A stretch of DNA of 64,000 bases from a bacterium (GTDB taxonomy: Bacteria; Hinthialibacterota; Hinthialibacteria; OLB16). The position numbers were made by a program, and so were the translations under genes. Positions 26,501 to 34,843 of the stretch are shown piece by piece (within the stretch, counting starts at the first letter, position 1; each line of letters starts with the position of its first letter). The stretch is from the NCBI GenBank assembly GCA_022072055.1, contig JAJVIK010000002.1, positions 293,615-357,614 on the forward strand, given 5' to 3'. Below the pieces are notes generated by a model. That model saw nothing but the letters and a program-made list of their open reading frames with translations, ran no database searches and had not been told where the DNA came from.

Positions 26501-26587
26501 ACGCTGCTCACCCTGGTGGTTTTGCCCGTCCTGTACTCTCTTTTCGGCAGACCACCCGAGGGGATGGCGGATTCGGATTGGGTTTGA
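23504..26587 (+). CDS. Heavy-metal efflux RND pump, CzcA type
   Basis: This 1027-residue inner-membrane proton/metal antiporter starts MLAAIIRWSLDNRLVILILV in a TGATG overlap with the adaptor gene. The helix-4 signature DFGIVVDSSIIIVEN carries the Asp-Asp-Glu triad of the Co/Zn/Cd (CzcA) class rather than the CusA pattern for copper and silver. Other landmarks are LPVDALPDTSPLQVQVNTVA, AFTQPIEMRMNEM and GIAILNGLVVVSS. Twelve transmembrane helices are expected and the hydrophobic pattern fits. No outer-membrane (CzcC-like) gene lies in the cluster, so the channel must be encoded elsewhere. Probable substrates are divalent metals, from the signature alone. Confidence 0.94.
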   Translation: MLAAIIRWSLDNRLVILILVGALVLSGVWSFLHLPVDALPDTSPLQVQVNTVAPSLSPEEVERQITAPIEMALSGLPGLEVIRSLSKFGFSQVITLFEEHADIHVCRQVVNERLQGVELPEGIERPELGPITTGLGEVFHYLVTSPTRELADLRTLHDWIVKPILASTPGVSEVNAWGGKVKQYQALLDPAKLLEFGLDLDDLESALRASNANVGGGGVTRAGEQLLVHGIGVLESVADIENVVLSAHEGVPIRVRDVARVVEGHEIRRGAVTAMGEREVVLGLAFTLRGENTREVTRKLEAKLAEAQRALPSDVALDVAYNRIDLVASVLRTVRANLIEGALFVIAFLFLLMGNFRAGIITALSIPLSMLFAFNAMRLFGIEGSLMSLGAIDFGIVVDSSIIIVENAVRRIAERRGEKDFVGLVRDACIEVRRPTTFGEAVIAIVYLPILTLHGIEGKLFQPMALTFLFCLLGSFILSLTLMPVLASLLLPRTIRHKQNGFMRLCTALYDPILRLSLRVRWAVLALSFALLGATAAIALDLGTEFVPRFSEGAIIANTVRLAGVSLEESVRYGRQLEKAVLESFPDEIDKVWTRTGTAEVATDPMGLEVSDLFMTLHPREKWKRAASQAELTELLSKKLSELPGMRAAFTQPIEMRMNEMTAGARTDVVVKIYGEDLGRLEELARQVESVVSAIPGNAEPRVDQVTGLPMLQVRLNREALARHGLHGDGALNMVEAMGGRKVGEIREGNRRFDLVARLDETYWKDISTLENLVVPSSTGVALPLRELADITYAEGPATVFREWGRRAVGVHCNVRGRDIGSFVRELDERLHAEIRLPTGSYFEIGGQFEHMVSARKRLYVAVPLALALIFMLLYLTYNSMRDALIVSCKIPFAAVGGVLALHWRGMPFSISAAIGFIALFGIAILNGLVVVSSAKRLMLGGMGLQQAVVESALSRLRPVLATALTDVAGFVPMALSQGMGAEVQRPLATVVIGGIVSSTLLTLVVLPVLYSLFGRPPEGMADSDWV

Positions 26588-26697
26588 ACGGGCCTCGGAA
26601 ATGGTCGCGCCGTGGAGGGAATTTGAGTAAACTAACCGAGGCTTCGCCCCGGTTTGCGGATGGAACCCCCCCAATGGGGCCAAAGGAGGATGCAATC

Positions 26698-27576
26698 ATG
26701 AAGATTGGCGCTGTGACTGTGGCCGCGGTTCTCTGCGCGGTGGTCATCGCTTGGATGAGTCCGTCAGTCGCGCAACCGGCCCAGTGGCCGGGGCTGGAGG
26801 AGCCCGTGACTGGGCAGGCCGCCTCACCGGCGCAGCGGGCGCAGGCCGCGCCGCCGGCCCAGGCCGCCGTGGCGAAGTATCAGTTCCTCTTCTTTCACAA
26901 GGACCAAAGCCCGGAGACACAGTCTCTGTACACAGTCTTCCAGGGGGCCATGCGGAAGGCGGCAAGCCGCGCCGAACCGCGCGTGGTCAACCTCAACGAC
27001 CCGTCTGAAACGGCGTTGGTCCGGCGCCTCGGTGTGGATCGCGCGCCGATGCCGATGGTGATGGCCATCGCCCCCAACGGCGCGATCATGGGCGGTTTCC
27101 CCGGAAAGTTCGATGAAACCCAAATCCTTGGCGCGTTTGGGACTCCCGCGCAGGAGAAGAGCCTCAAGGCCTTTCAGGAGAACAAGATGGTTTTCCTGTG
27201 CGTGCAGAATGAGCGGACCAAATTGAACGAGGAATCGGTCCGCGGGGTGTACGAGTTCAAGAATGACCCGCAGTTCAGCCGCCACACCGAGGTGGTGTTC
27301 GTGAACCCCGATGACCCCACGGAATCGCGCTTCCTTCAACAGCTTGCGATTGACCCCAAAACCGACACCGCGATCTCGGCGTTCATGACCCCGCCGGGGG
27401 TTGTGCTGGGTCTTTTTCCGGGACCCACCGACAAAAATGTCCTGGTTCAACATTTGACCCTGGGAGGCTGCGGACCGGATTGCCATTGCCTCAAGAGCCA
27501 GCAGGCGCAAGCCGACAGCGGCGGCGTGTTGAAGAAATTCTTCGGCAAGATCTCAAGCACCTTCGGTAAGAAGTAA
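26698..27576 (+). CDS. Exported protein with two thioredoxin-like domains lacking CxxC
   Basis: The 292-residue protein starts 8 bases after AAAGGAGG. Signal peptide MKIGAVTVAAVLCAVVIAWM is followed by a Pro/Ala/Gln-rich stretch to about residue 60. Two repeats with a thioredoxin-like strand-helix pattern follow (KYQFLFFHKDQ... and NKMVFLCVQNERTK...), each with a cis-Pro-like segment (RAPMPMVMAIAPNGAI and MTPPGVVLGLF), but the redox CxxC is missing in both. The C-terminus has a Cys-rich GGCGPDCHCL, a possible metal site. It lies between the RND pump and the ABC genes, so a periplasmic role in metal handling is inferred. No named family was recognised. Confidence 0.7.
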   Translation: MKIGAVTVAAVLCAVVIAWMSPSVAQPAQWPGLEEPVTGQAASPAQRAQAAPPAQAAVAKYQFLFFHKDQSPETQSLYTVFQGAMRKAASRAEPRVVNLNDPSETALVRRLGVDRAPMPMVMAIAPNGAIMGGFPGKFDETQILGAFGTPAQEKSLKAFQENKMVFLCVQNERTKLNEESVRGVYEFKNDPQFSRHTEVVFVNPDDPTESRFLQQLAIDPKTDTAISAFMTPPGVVLGLFPGPTDKNVLVQHLTLGGCGPDCHCLKSQQAQADSGGVLKKFFGKISSTFGKK

Positions 27577-27586
27577 GGGGGCCTTC

Positions 27587-28807
27587 ATGAAACTCAGCAC
27601 TCTGGTTGGCCGCGAGCTCTTCGAGCGGAGACACCAGCTGCTCACCGGTTTCCTCGCGATCTTTCTCGGGATTGCGGTGGTGGTCTCGATCCAACATGTC
27701 TCCCATTTCTCGGAGATGGCCGTGGCGAGGCAGCTCGACCAGCTCGGGGCCAATATCCTCATTCTGCCCAAGTCGGCCTCTCTCAAGGATTACTACAGCG
27801 CCGACATGCAGTCCGAGGTGATGCCCGAGGAGTATGTCACGGCGATCGCGCTCTCGGATGTCGAGGGGGTCAACAATCTTTCTCCCAAACTCTCGGTTCC
27901 GGTCCGGATCGGCGAACGTGAGTTCACCCTGACCGGAATCCTTCCCAAGAGCGAGTTTCAGGCCAAGGCGGCTTGGCAGGGAGCCGGGGTCTTCTCCCGG
28001 GCCACCGGGCATGTCTGCGCGGCGGACCTTCCGGGGTATGTGAAGCCCTCCGGCGACGAAATCCTGGTTCGCCGGCGGGTGGTCGAGATCTTGGGGGAAT
28101 CGGAGGCGCTTCTCGGCGCGGAAGCCGCCGCGCTTCTCGGAATCGAATCCGGCGGCGTCTTGGAACTCCTTGGGAAGAGCTTCTCGGTCAGCGCGGTCCT
28201 CCCGCAAACAGGAACCGTGGATGACACGCGCATCTTCGCTCACTTGCACACTGTCCAGGATCTCACCGGCAAGGGGCCAGCGCTGAACGCCATTGAGATC
28301 GTGGGATGTTGCCAACAGATCACCACGGGCATGGTCCGGAAGCTCAATGCTTTGCTCCCGGAGGCCAAGGTGGTCACCATCTCGCAAGTGGTGGACACCC
28401 AGGTGAAGACCAACGCGATGATGGCCAACCTTTCGGTCCTCTTCATGGTCATCATTGTGCTTGTGGGCGGAGCGGGGATCGCGAATTACATGTACGCCAA
28501 TGTCTTCGAGCGTCGCCGCGAAATCGGCACCCTGATGGCTTTGGGGGCGGGTTCGGGGATGGTGCTGCGGATCTTCCTCCTTAAGGCGGCGCTGCTTGGG
28601 GTCGCGGGTGGAATCGGTGGGTACATGGCCGGAACCGCGCTCGCGGTGGCGCTGGGGCCGCATCTCGCCGGGGTGACCGTGCTGCCGCTTCCGCTGCTCC
28701 TCTTCTGGGCCGTGTTGCTTTCAACCGCGATCTCGCTGGTCGCGAGTTATTTTCCCGCTCGACGAGCCGCGCGCCTGGACCCGTGCGCGAGCCTTCAGGA
28801 GGTGTGA
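27587..28807 (+). CDS. ABC transporter permease, FtsX/MacB-like
   Basis: This 406-residue membrane protein has one N-terminal helix (LLTGFLAIFLGIAVVVSI), a large periplasmic domain (residues about 45-275) and three C-terminal helices (LFMVIIVLVGGAGIANYMYA, AALLGVAGGIGGYMAGTALA, LLLFWAVLLSTAISLVASYF). The cytoplasmic coupling segment FERRREIGTLMALGAGSGMV is the FtsX/LolC/MacB signature. Such permeases move lipids, lipoproteins, antibiotics or signals rather than ions. The start is ATG 27587 after AAGGGGG, 10 bases after the thioredoxin-like gene. The final PARRAARLDPCASLQEV is typical of the family. Confidence 0.88.
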   Translation: MKLSTLVGRELFERRHQLLTGFLAIFLGIAVVVSIQHVSHFSEMAVARQLDQLGANILILPKSASLKDYYSADMQSEVMPEEYVTAIALSDVEGVNNLSPKLSVPVRIGEREFTLTGILPKSEFQAKAAWQGAGVFSRATGHVCAADLPGYVKPSGDEILVRRRVVEILGESEALLGAEAAALLGIESGGVLELLGKSFSVSAVLPQTGTVDDTRIFAHLHTVQDLTGKGPALNAIEIVGCCQQITTGMVRKLNALLPEAKVVTISQVVDTQVKTNAMMANLSVLFMVIIVLVGGAGIANYMYANVFERRREIGTLMALGAGSGMVLRIFLLKAALLGVAGGIGGYMAGTALAVALGPHLAGVTVLPLPLLLFWAVLLSTAISLVASYFPARRAARLDPCASLQEV

Positions 28808-28812
28808 ACGCG

Positions 28813-29505
28813 ATGTTGCGGATGGAGCATGTCGACAAAGAGTATCACCATCGCGGCAAACTGGTGCGGGCGCTCCACAATGTCACCCTCGAGATCGAGC
28901 GCGGGGAATTCGTGGCGGTTGTGGGTCCAAGCGGGAGCGGCAAGAGCACCTTCCTGCTGCTGTTCGGCGGGATGCTCTCCCCCTCCTCCGGACGAGTGTT
29001 GTTTGATGGGGCCTCACTGGGGGATCTGTCGGCGGAGGAGCGGGCCCGCTTGCGCGCGCGGCGGACCGGCTTTGTTTTCCAGACCTTCAACCTCGTGCCG
29101 TATCTGACCGCGCTGGAGAATGTGATGGTTCCGCTGTTCCTCGCGGGGATGGAGGAATCGGCCCAAAGGGAGCGCGCCGAAGGGTTGCTCGCGCGGGTCG
29201 GCCTGGAGGGGCGTCTCGACCACAAACCGAGCGAGCTCTCGGTCGGGCAGCAGCAGCGCGTGGCGCTTGCGCGGATGCTTGCCAACGATCCCGAGGTGAT
29301 TTTGGCCGATGAACCCACGGGAAACCTCGATCCGGAGACCAGCAGGAGCATCTTGGATTTCCTGGTCGAGCTTCATCGGGAAGGGAAGACCATTGTGTTG
29401 GTGACCCATGACCCGCGAGTGGCCGAGCGCGCGGGGCGCTCCCTTCGCCTGGTGGAGGGCGCCATTGTCGAGGATGGACGCCACGAATTCGCGGTGGTGG
29501 GCTGA
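28813..29505 (+). CDS. ABC transporter ATP-binding protein (LolD/MacB/YbbA type)
   Basis: The 230-residue ATPase has all motifs: Walker A GPSGSGKST, Q-loop FVFQTFNLVP, signature LSVGQQQRVALARML, Walker B VILADEPTGNLD and H-loop VLVTHD. The ATG at 28813 is 5 bases after the permease stop codon, with GGAGG inside the permease's last codons, so the two are coupled and form one transporter. The closest class by motif spacing is the LolD/MacB/YbbA family. A dedicated export substrate cannot be deduced. Confidence 0.93.
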   Translation: MLRMEHVDKEYHHRGKLVRALHNVTLEIERGEFVAVVGPSGSGKSTFLLLFGGMLSPSSGRVLFDGASLGDLSAEERARLRARRTGFVFQTFNLVPYLTALENVMVPLFLAGMEESAQRERAEGLLARVGLEGRLDHKPSELSVGQQQRVALARMLANDPEVILADEPTGNLDPETSRSILDFLVELHREGKTIVLVTHDPRVAERAGRSLRLVEGAIVEDGRHEFAVVG

Positions 29506-29535
29506 ACACCTATTTCCTCCCACTTGAGAACGGAA

Positions 29536-31134
29536 GTGGCCAAGCGCAAGAAAGCCAAGATTGAAGAACCGCCATTGGTGGATCCGGAGCAGCCCAAGCG
29601 GCAATCCGCTCACCACCGTCCGCTGTTCGTGATGGTCACCGTCGCGGCGGTGATCGGGCTCGCGCTCCTCCCCGCCGAGCTGGTCGCGCGCCGGTTTCTC
29701 CCGGAGGAGCCGCCGCCGGGGAAACAGGAGAACAACTTCCGTTGCCAACCCTCCGCGGACCCGGACACCACCTTTCAGCTGATTCCCAACGCCACCTTCC
29801 TCACCTATGGGGTCCGCTTCACCACCAACGAATATGGCTTCCGAGATGTTCCGGTCCAACCCAAGCGCGCGGGCATGTTTCGACTTGTGTGCGTCGGCGA
29901 TTCGGTCACCTACGGCACAGGGGTTTCCAATGAACAAACCTTCCCCAATGTGCTCGAATCGAAACTCCGGCATCGCGCGGGGAACGCGGTCCAGATCGAT
30001 GTGATCAACGCCGGGGTGAGCGCCTACAACATCCGCAATGTTCGCGGGCAACTCCAGACCACCATTGATGCGCTCAAGCCCGACACAGTGGTCTACACCT
30101 TTGTGGAAAACGATCTGGATGACAGTCTTTCGGCCACTTCGGAGGGGCTGCTTCAAGAGTATGATCCCCAAAAGCCCATCGACTCGGCCGCGATCAAAGG
30201 CTCGTTCGCCCCGGCTTGGATCATCCAGCGCGAGGCCAGGCAAGGCTCCGGCGGCTCCGCCCTTGGCCGCTTGTTCTCGAATTGGTTCAACCGCCTCCCG
30301 GACATTGTTCCGCCGCTTCTCGTCGGCGACCACCCCGAGACAGTCCGGCGCTGGGAGTGGACCGCGCGGGAGCTGGCCGCGATGCGCGACCTGTGCCGGA
30401 GCCATGGCGCGCGCTTCCTGGTGTACGCCTTCGGCACGCGCAACCACTCCGAACCGGTCAATCTCAAGGTCCGCGAAATCTGTCGCTCCCTGGAAATTCC
30501 GGAGGCTTCCACGCTTCCCCTGTTCGATCACCGGACCTACATGAAGGTTCATTCGCTCGGCTATGACCCTCACTGCAATCCGGCCGCCCATGTGTTGATG
30601 GCGGACCGTCTCCAAACGTTCTTGGAGGAGCAGCGCGCGATTCCCGATGTGTGCCAGCGTCCCCCACAAGACCGTCCGAGGTATGATGAAACACTCGATG
30701 AGGATCTGGCGGAGCGACTCGCCCAGGAGAGCTACCACGCCCCTCGTGAGATTGTCCCGGCGGAAGGGGAGGGCATGCTCGGGGTCTTGGGCGGCATTGA
30801 CTTGGAGGGGCGCATGGCGCGCAACTGCATCTTCCGCCTTTCGGGGTCAGGGAACGCACTCGAGGTGGATGTGACGGGGCTGTTTGCCACGCCGAGCGCG
30901 CCGCAGACTCTTTCGGCGCGGATCGAGGGTGGGGAGCCGAGCGCCGCGGTCAATGTGCCCGCGGCTCCGACTCGCGTCACCTTCCCGGTTCCCCAAGAGT
31001 TTTGGAATCGTCAGATCGAGGTGGAGCTGATCGCCGGCGGACCTTCGCATATCCCGCCGCCGGAGCAACGCGCGCGCGGCGCGGCGCCGTACACCCTGGC
31101 GCTGCATCGCGTGGCCCGAACCACGATTCGCTGA
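29536..31134 (+). CDS. Membrane-anchored SGNH/GDSL hydrolase-like protein
   Basis: This protein of about 530 residues starts with the GTG at 29536 (VAKRKKAKIEEPP); an in-frame TTG 12 bases upstream is the alternative, and neither has a strong ribosome-binding site. One membrane helix lies near residues 30-50 (FVMVTVAAVIGLALLPAEL), with the rest outside. The SGNH fold shows GDSVTYGTG (Ser nucleophile), INAGVSAYN (Gly/Asn region), VYTFVENDL (Asn) and a C-terminal YDPHCNPAAHVLMAD holding the His. It may act on acyl or acetyl groups of lipids or glycans. A beta-rich C-terminal domain follows. It lies 30 bases after the ABC ATPase, where YbbA/YbbP-type transporters often have a lysophospholipase-like neighbour. 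Confidence 0.78.
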   Translation: MAKRKKAKIEEPPLVDPEQPKRQSAHHRPLFVMVTVAAVIGLALLPAELVARRFLPEEPPPGKQENNFRCQPSADPDTTFQLIPNATFLTYGVRFTTNEYGFRDVPVQPKRAGMFRLVCVGDSVTYGTGVSNEQTFPNVLESKLRHRAGNAVQIDVINAGVSAYNIRNVRGQLQTTIDALKPDTVVYTFVENDLDDSLSATSEGLLQEYDPQKPIDSAAIKGSFAPAWIIQREARQGSGGSALGRLFSNWFNRLPDIVPPLLVGDHPETVRRWEWTARELAAMRDLCRSHGARFLVYAFGTRNHSEPVNLKVREICRSLEIPEASTLPLFDHRTYMKVHSLGYDPHCNPAAHVLMADRLQTFLEEQRAIPDVCQRPPQDRPRYDETLDEDLAERLAQESYHAPREIVPAEGEGMLGVLGGIDLEGRMARNCIFRLSGSGNALEVDVTGLFATPSAPQTLSARIEGGEPSAAVNVPAAPTRVTFPVPQEFWNRQIEVELIAGGPSHIPPPEQRARGAAPYTLALHRVARTTIR

Positions 31135-31187
31135 GGCATCAGGCCCTACGCCCGGATGGGCGACCTGAGTAGGGGCCGAAAACACCA

Positions 31188-31216
31188 TTGATATCGCGAA
31201 ATCGGAGCTCTAGGAT
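31188..31216 (+). promoter_or_regulatory. Probable promoter of the PadR operon
   Basis: TTGATA (31188) and TAGGAT (31211) are 17 bases apart and end 26 bases before the PadR start codon. PadR proteins usually repress their own promoter, so an operator may overlap it; no clear palindrome is seen. Confidence 0.5.
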
Positions 31217-31242
31217 ACCCCTTGCATTCCGAGGTATCGGCG

Positions 31243-31557
31243 ATGAACCTGAAAGGTCCACTCCCAGCCCTGATCCTCCAGTGCCTCTCCCGAGGCCCTA
31301 ACCACGGGTACTTGATCGCCAAACATATCAAGAGCACATCGAAGGGGGTCCTCGATTATCGAGAGGGAACTCTGTATCCCGCCCTGCATGACCTGGAGAA
31401 CAAGGGTCTCCTGGAGTCCTATGAACAGATCGAGAAGGGGAGGACCCGGCGGTACTACCGTTTGACTCGAGCCGGGAAAAAGAAATGCGCCGAGGAGCGT
31501 AGAGAGTGGAATCGGTTCAGCTCGGCCGTGACTCTGGTTCTGGAGGGGGTGCCATGA
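31243..31557 (+). CDS. PadR family transcriptional regulator
   Basis: This 104-residue regulator is a winged helix-turn-helix of the short PadR type: LKGPLPALILQCLSRGPNHG, YLIAKHIKSTSKGVLDYREG, TLYPALHDLENKGLLESY and RRYYRLTRAGKK are the family landmarks. The ATG at 31243 has GAGG upstream; an in-frame TTG 21 bases earlier is less likely. Its stop overlaps the next start in ATGA, which ties it to the HAAS-type membrane protein, a pairing seen in many bacteria. The ligand is unknown. Confidence 0.92.
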   Translation: MNLKGPLPALILQCLSRGPNHGYLIAKHIKSTSKGVLDYREGTLYPALHDLENKGLLESYEQIEKGRTRRYYRLTRAGKKKCAEERREWNRFSSAVTLVLEGVP

Positions 31558-32237
31558 GGCGGCGGCCCATGTCTCTTCAGGAATGGCTTTCGATCGCGAC
31601 CAAGGGCCTGGCCGCGGAGGGGAGGGAACGAGTGCGCCGGGAGATCGAGGCGCACTATGAAGCGGCAGTGGAGGAAGCCTCGGAGCAGGGACTGGACACA
31701 GAAGTTGCCCAACCCACGGCCCTCAGGGCACTTGGCGATTGTGGGAAAGCTCAAAGGCGATTCAATCGTGTCTTCTTGACAGAGGTCGAGGAGGCAGCCT
31801 GCAAGGAGATGTTGCGTGGAAATGGATTCTTCCAGACCGAGGTGGGAAGTTGGATGATGTGGTCATGTTTGATGATACCAGCATACACTTTCCCATATAA
31901 TCAAATGTTTCTTGGCCAACGCTGGATATTGCCTGGTTTGTGCGGGATTGCGCTGTTTGTCTTTTGGCACGTGTTCTCTCAAAGTTTGTCTCGTTTTCTC
32001 AATATTCCTATGGCACTGTTCGCCCATGCGGCTTTGTCAATTCCGCTGACCATCGCCCTGATTCTGTGCCTCCTCCACGGCCTTCAATGGGCAAGCCTGA
32101 TCAGCGATAGACAAGCGATGGTCGCGCAAAGTGACAGTGTTTTCTTGGTTCCTTTCATACTCTCACCCTCGGTATGGGTTACCTTTCGGATGTACCGCAA
32201 GGTTCGTGGACATGCTGGGGGGACCGCGACTACATGA
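31554..32237 (+). CDS. Membrane protein with HAAS/permease-prefix-like N-terminal domain
   Basis: The 227-residue protein has an N-terminal alpha-helical domain (LQEWLSIATKGLAAEGRERV, REIEAHYEAAVEEASEQGLD, ALRALGDCGKAQRRF), like the helical segment found next to PadR regulators. Four or five hydrophobic segments follow (MMWSCLMIPAYTFPY, WILPGLCGIALFVFWHVF, ALFAHAALSIPLTIALILCL and VFLVPFILSPSVWVTF). It is AT-richer than its neighbours. ATGA overlaps couple it to PadR upstream and to a 50-residue protein downstream. It may transmit a membrane signal to PadR; that is inferred. Confidence 0.75.
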   Translation: MRRRPMSLQEWLSIATKGLAAEGRERVRREIEAHYEAAVEEASEQGLDTEVAQPTALRALGDCGKAQRRFNRVFLTEVEEAACKEMLRGNGFFQTEVGSWMMWSCLMIPAYTFPYNQMFLGQRWILPGLCGIALFVFWHVFSQSLSRFLNIPMALFAHAALSIPLTIALILCLLHGLQWASLISDRQAMVAQSDSVFLVPFILSPSVWVTFRMYRKVRGHAGGTATT

Positions 32238-32386
32238 CTGACTTGCAGGGAGTACCAATCATCGTGGATGAGGTGCACCCGGAGGATGACTGGGAGGACC
32301 TCATGGAGATCTCGGAGTCCTCGTTCGACTTTTGGTACAACCCATTCGACGATGAGGCGTGGAATGCGGTGACCACTAAGGAATAG
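32234..32386 (+). CDS. Small acidic protein, coupled to the PadR/HAAS pair
   Basis: This 50-residue protein starts MTDLQGVPIIVDEVHPEDDW in an ATGA overlap with the preceding gene. It is strongly acidic and ends SFDFWYNPFDDEAWNAVTTK. The FWxNPxDDxxWN-like ending resembles C-termini of small antitoxins of the DUF2281 or AbrB type, a resemblance from memory only. No toxin gene follows. It could equally be a small partner of the membrane protein. Confidence 0.5.
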   Translation: MTDLQGVPIIVDEVHPEDDWEDLMEISESSFDFWYNPFDDEAWNAVTTKE

Positions 32387-32578
32387 AGCACTGTAAGGGT
32401 GAATGCTCCGCTGAAATCAGAACCTCGCCTTGAAAGGAAGTACAGTCGGCCTTCGCGGACTGAGTCCATGGATTACGGAATCGGCTTTGTCAAATCTCCA
32501 GGGAGAGTTTTCGCAAAGGTTGTGCGAGGTTTTAACACCGACCCCAAACACTACCTCAGGAGGCTCCGAGTCGTCACC

Positions 32579-34804
32579 ATGTGCCGATTGCTCTTACTCT
32601 CCATTCTCCAACTCACCACAGCTGTTCCGATCTCAACTTCCTTCGCCGCCCCTCTCTGGCGTCCTATCCCCGATACGGTCTACCTCCAGGAAACCGGCCG
32701 CAAGATCAAGACCGAGTTCCCCTTAACCGCGGTTGCGGTTTACAACGGGCAAGTGTTCTTGGGAAGTGACAGCGGACTCCTACGCTTGGACAACGACCAG
32801 ATTGCGCCTGACCCGGCGATTCCCGCCGCAATCCGCAGGCTCAAGGTCGCGGGCGACTCCCTCTGGGCGCTCGCCGAGGATGGGTTGTATCGCTTGGAAA
32901 CAGTGGGATGGACACAGGTTCAATCCGGGAAGGTCACAGCCCTATGCGAGCACCTGGGGAAGATTCATGTCGCCACCCCGGAAGGGGTCTACCGTTTGGA
33001 GGGGGAGGAGAAGGTCCCGCTTGTGGGCTGCCGGGTCCAAGACTCCCTGATCGACATGGCCTCCTACTCCGAGACCCTCTATTTCCTCTATCCGGGCCGC
33101 CTGGTTCTCTTCGATGGGAAGGAAATCGAATGGGAAAACGTGATCGACTGGGGCGCGCTCCCAAGCCACGCCTGTCGCGACATGCTCTCCCTTGGGAGCA
33201 GGCTCTTGATCGCCACCGACCGCGGAGTGGCGACCTTGCGCGGGATGGCCATGACCACGCTCACCGGCAAAGAGGGCCTGTGTTATGAAGACGCCACCTG
33301 CCTCGCGCCGGGGTTCGCGGATGACCTCTGGATCGGGACCCAGCGCGGCGCGATTCGTTCGGTCGGCGAGGAGTACCACTATTTCAGCGCCGACCGCTGG
33401 CTGCCGCATGAGGAGGTCCGCGCCATCGCCTGCGGCCCTCAAGTCGTCTACATCGCCACCGCCGGCGGTCTCGGAATCATCGAGTATGAACCCTACACCC
33501 TGGCCAAGAAGGCCGCGTACTACGAGCGTCACCTCGAGGAGTGGGGCCAGAAGCGCCTGGGCTTTGTCTACAAGCTCGAATGGGATGACACTCTCGGCGA
33601 ATGGGTCCGCGAAGTCAGCGATAACGATTGCGGCTGGTCCACCCATTACCTCACCGCAATGTCCTTCAAGTATGCCGTGACCGGAGATGAAGCCGCGCGC
33701 GCCGAGGCGGTCGACACCTTCAAGTCCCTCAAGTGGGCCCAAGACATCACACCGATCGGGGGGTATCCCGCGCGCTCGATCTGGGCCAAGGGAGAGAAGG
33801 GGCACAAGACCTCCGGCGGGTCCGGAGGGTACGCCGCCGAGTGGATCGACACCCCGGATGGCCTGTGGGAGTGGAAGAGCGACACCTCCAGCGATGAGAT
33901 CGACGCTCACTGCTATGCCACGCCGATCTTCCATGAACTCGCGGCGCAAGGAGAGGAAAAGGCCCTCGCGGTGGAGTTCTTCAGCGAGATGATCCGCCAC
34001 ATCATCGACAGCGGCTGGTATCTCAAGGACCTCGATGGGTTGCCCACGCGTTGGGGGCGTTGGGAGCCGGAGTACCTCCAGCGTCCCATCGGCTCCTATG
34101 CGCGCGGCCTGAATGGGCTGGAGGCCCTGGCCTTTGTCGAGACCGCGAGCGCCCTTTCCGGGGATCCGAAGTTCGAGCAGGGGCGCAATCAGCTGCTGGA
34201 GTGGGGTTATCACAAGGAGGTCATCCGACAGAAGCTCACCTTTCCACCCGGCAATGTCTTTCACTCGGACGACCGGCTGGCCTTCTATGTCTACCACCCG
34301 CTCCTTCAATACACCAAGGACCCGGAGCTCCGCTCGATCTATCGTCGGAGCCTGGAGCGCAGCTGGGAAATCGAGCGCATCGAGCATGTCCCCTGGTTCA
34401 ACTTCATCTATGGCGCGCTCACCGGGAACGATTGCGAGTTGGATCAAGCCACCGCGCACCTGCGTGAATGGCCGCTCGATTTGATCAAGTACAACTTCAG
34501 GAACTCGCACCGCGCCGACATCCACACGCCCAAGGGGTACACTCCTTACAGCGGGGGAGTGCGCCCCTTTTCGCCGCGCGAGACCAATGGCCGTCGCTGG
34601 ATCGACTCCTGGCTGGACCCGGACGGGGGGAGCAACGCGCGGGAAGTGGAGGACCCTTCCGGATGGCTGGATGCGTACTGGATGGCGCGATACCACGGCA
34701 TGATCACCGCCCCGGCCACCAATGATCCCGAGCTCACCTCGGTTCCGAAGCGGGGGCTTCAACTCGGCGCGGAGCCTTACAAAGGACCCCCGCGCCCGGA
34801 GTGA
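32579..34804 (+). CDS. Exported two-domain protein: beta-propeller plus alpha/alpha-barrel
   Basis: This 741-residue protein has a signal peptide (MCRLLLLSILQLTTAVPIST). The start at 32579 is chosen for that; AGGAGG lies 15 bases upstream, rather far. Residues about 40-350 show repeats such as LTAVAVYNGQVFLGSDSGLL, VTALCEHLGKIHVATPEGVY and LIATDRGVATLRG, the pattern of a sensor-type beta-propeller. Residues 360-720 are helical with aromatic-rich segments (WEWKSDTSSDEIDAHCYATP, HVPWFNFIYGAL, SGWLDAYWMARYHGMI) like an alpha/alpha-toroid glycan-active enzyme. I cannot name a family or a catalytic pair. A role in surface polysaccharide binding or breakdown is plausible. Confidence 0.75.
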   Translation: MCRLLLLSILQLTTAVPISTSFAAPLWRPIPDTVYLQETGRKIKTEFPLTAVAVYNGQVFLGSDSGLLRLDNDQIAPDPAIPAAIRRLKVAGDSLWALAEDGLYRLETVGWTQVQSGKVTALCEHLGKIHVATPEGVYRLEGEEKVPLVGCRVQDSLIDMASYSETLYFLYPGRLVLFDGKEIEWENVIDWGALPSHACRDMLSLGSRLLIATDRGVATLRGMAMTTLTGKEGLCYEDATCLAPGFADDLWIGTQRGAIRSVGEEYHYFSADRWLPHEEVRAIACGPQVVYIATAGGLGIIEYEPYTLAKKAAYYERHLEEWGQKRLGFVYKLEWDDTLGEWVREVSDNDCGWSTHYLTAMSFKYAVTGDEAARAEAVDTFKSLKWAQDITPIGGYPARSIWAKGEKGHKTSGGSGGYAAEWIDTPDGLWEWKSDTSSDEIDAHCYATPIFHELAAQGEEKALAVEFFSEMIRHIIDSGWYLKDLDGLPTRWGRWEPEYLQRPIGSYARGLNGLEALAFVETASALSGDPKFEQGRNQLLEWGYHKEVIRQKLTFPPGNVFHSDDRLAFYVYHPLLQYTKDPELRSIYRRSLERSWEIERIEHVPWFNFIYGALTGNDCELDQATAHLREWPLDLIKYNFRNSHRADIHTPKGYTPYSGGVRPFSPRETNGRRWIDSWLDPDGGSNAREVEDPSGWLDAYWMARYHGMITAPATNDPELTSVPKRGLQLGAEPYKGPPRPE

Positions 34805-34843
34805 AATCGCGCCCGCGAAAACGCTCCGATGCCGTGAATTCCC

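Noticed and set aside
32942-34762. 606-codon minus-strand frame
   Set aside because: It is antisense to the exported propeller/barrel protein, which has a signal peptide and repeat motifs. No support for the antisense frame.
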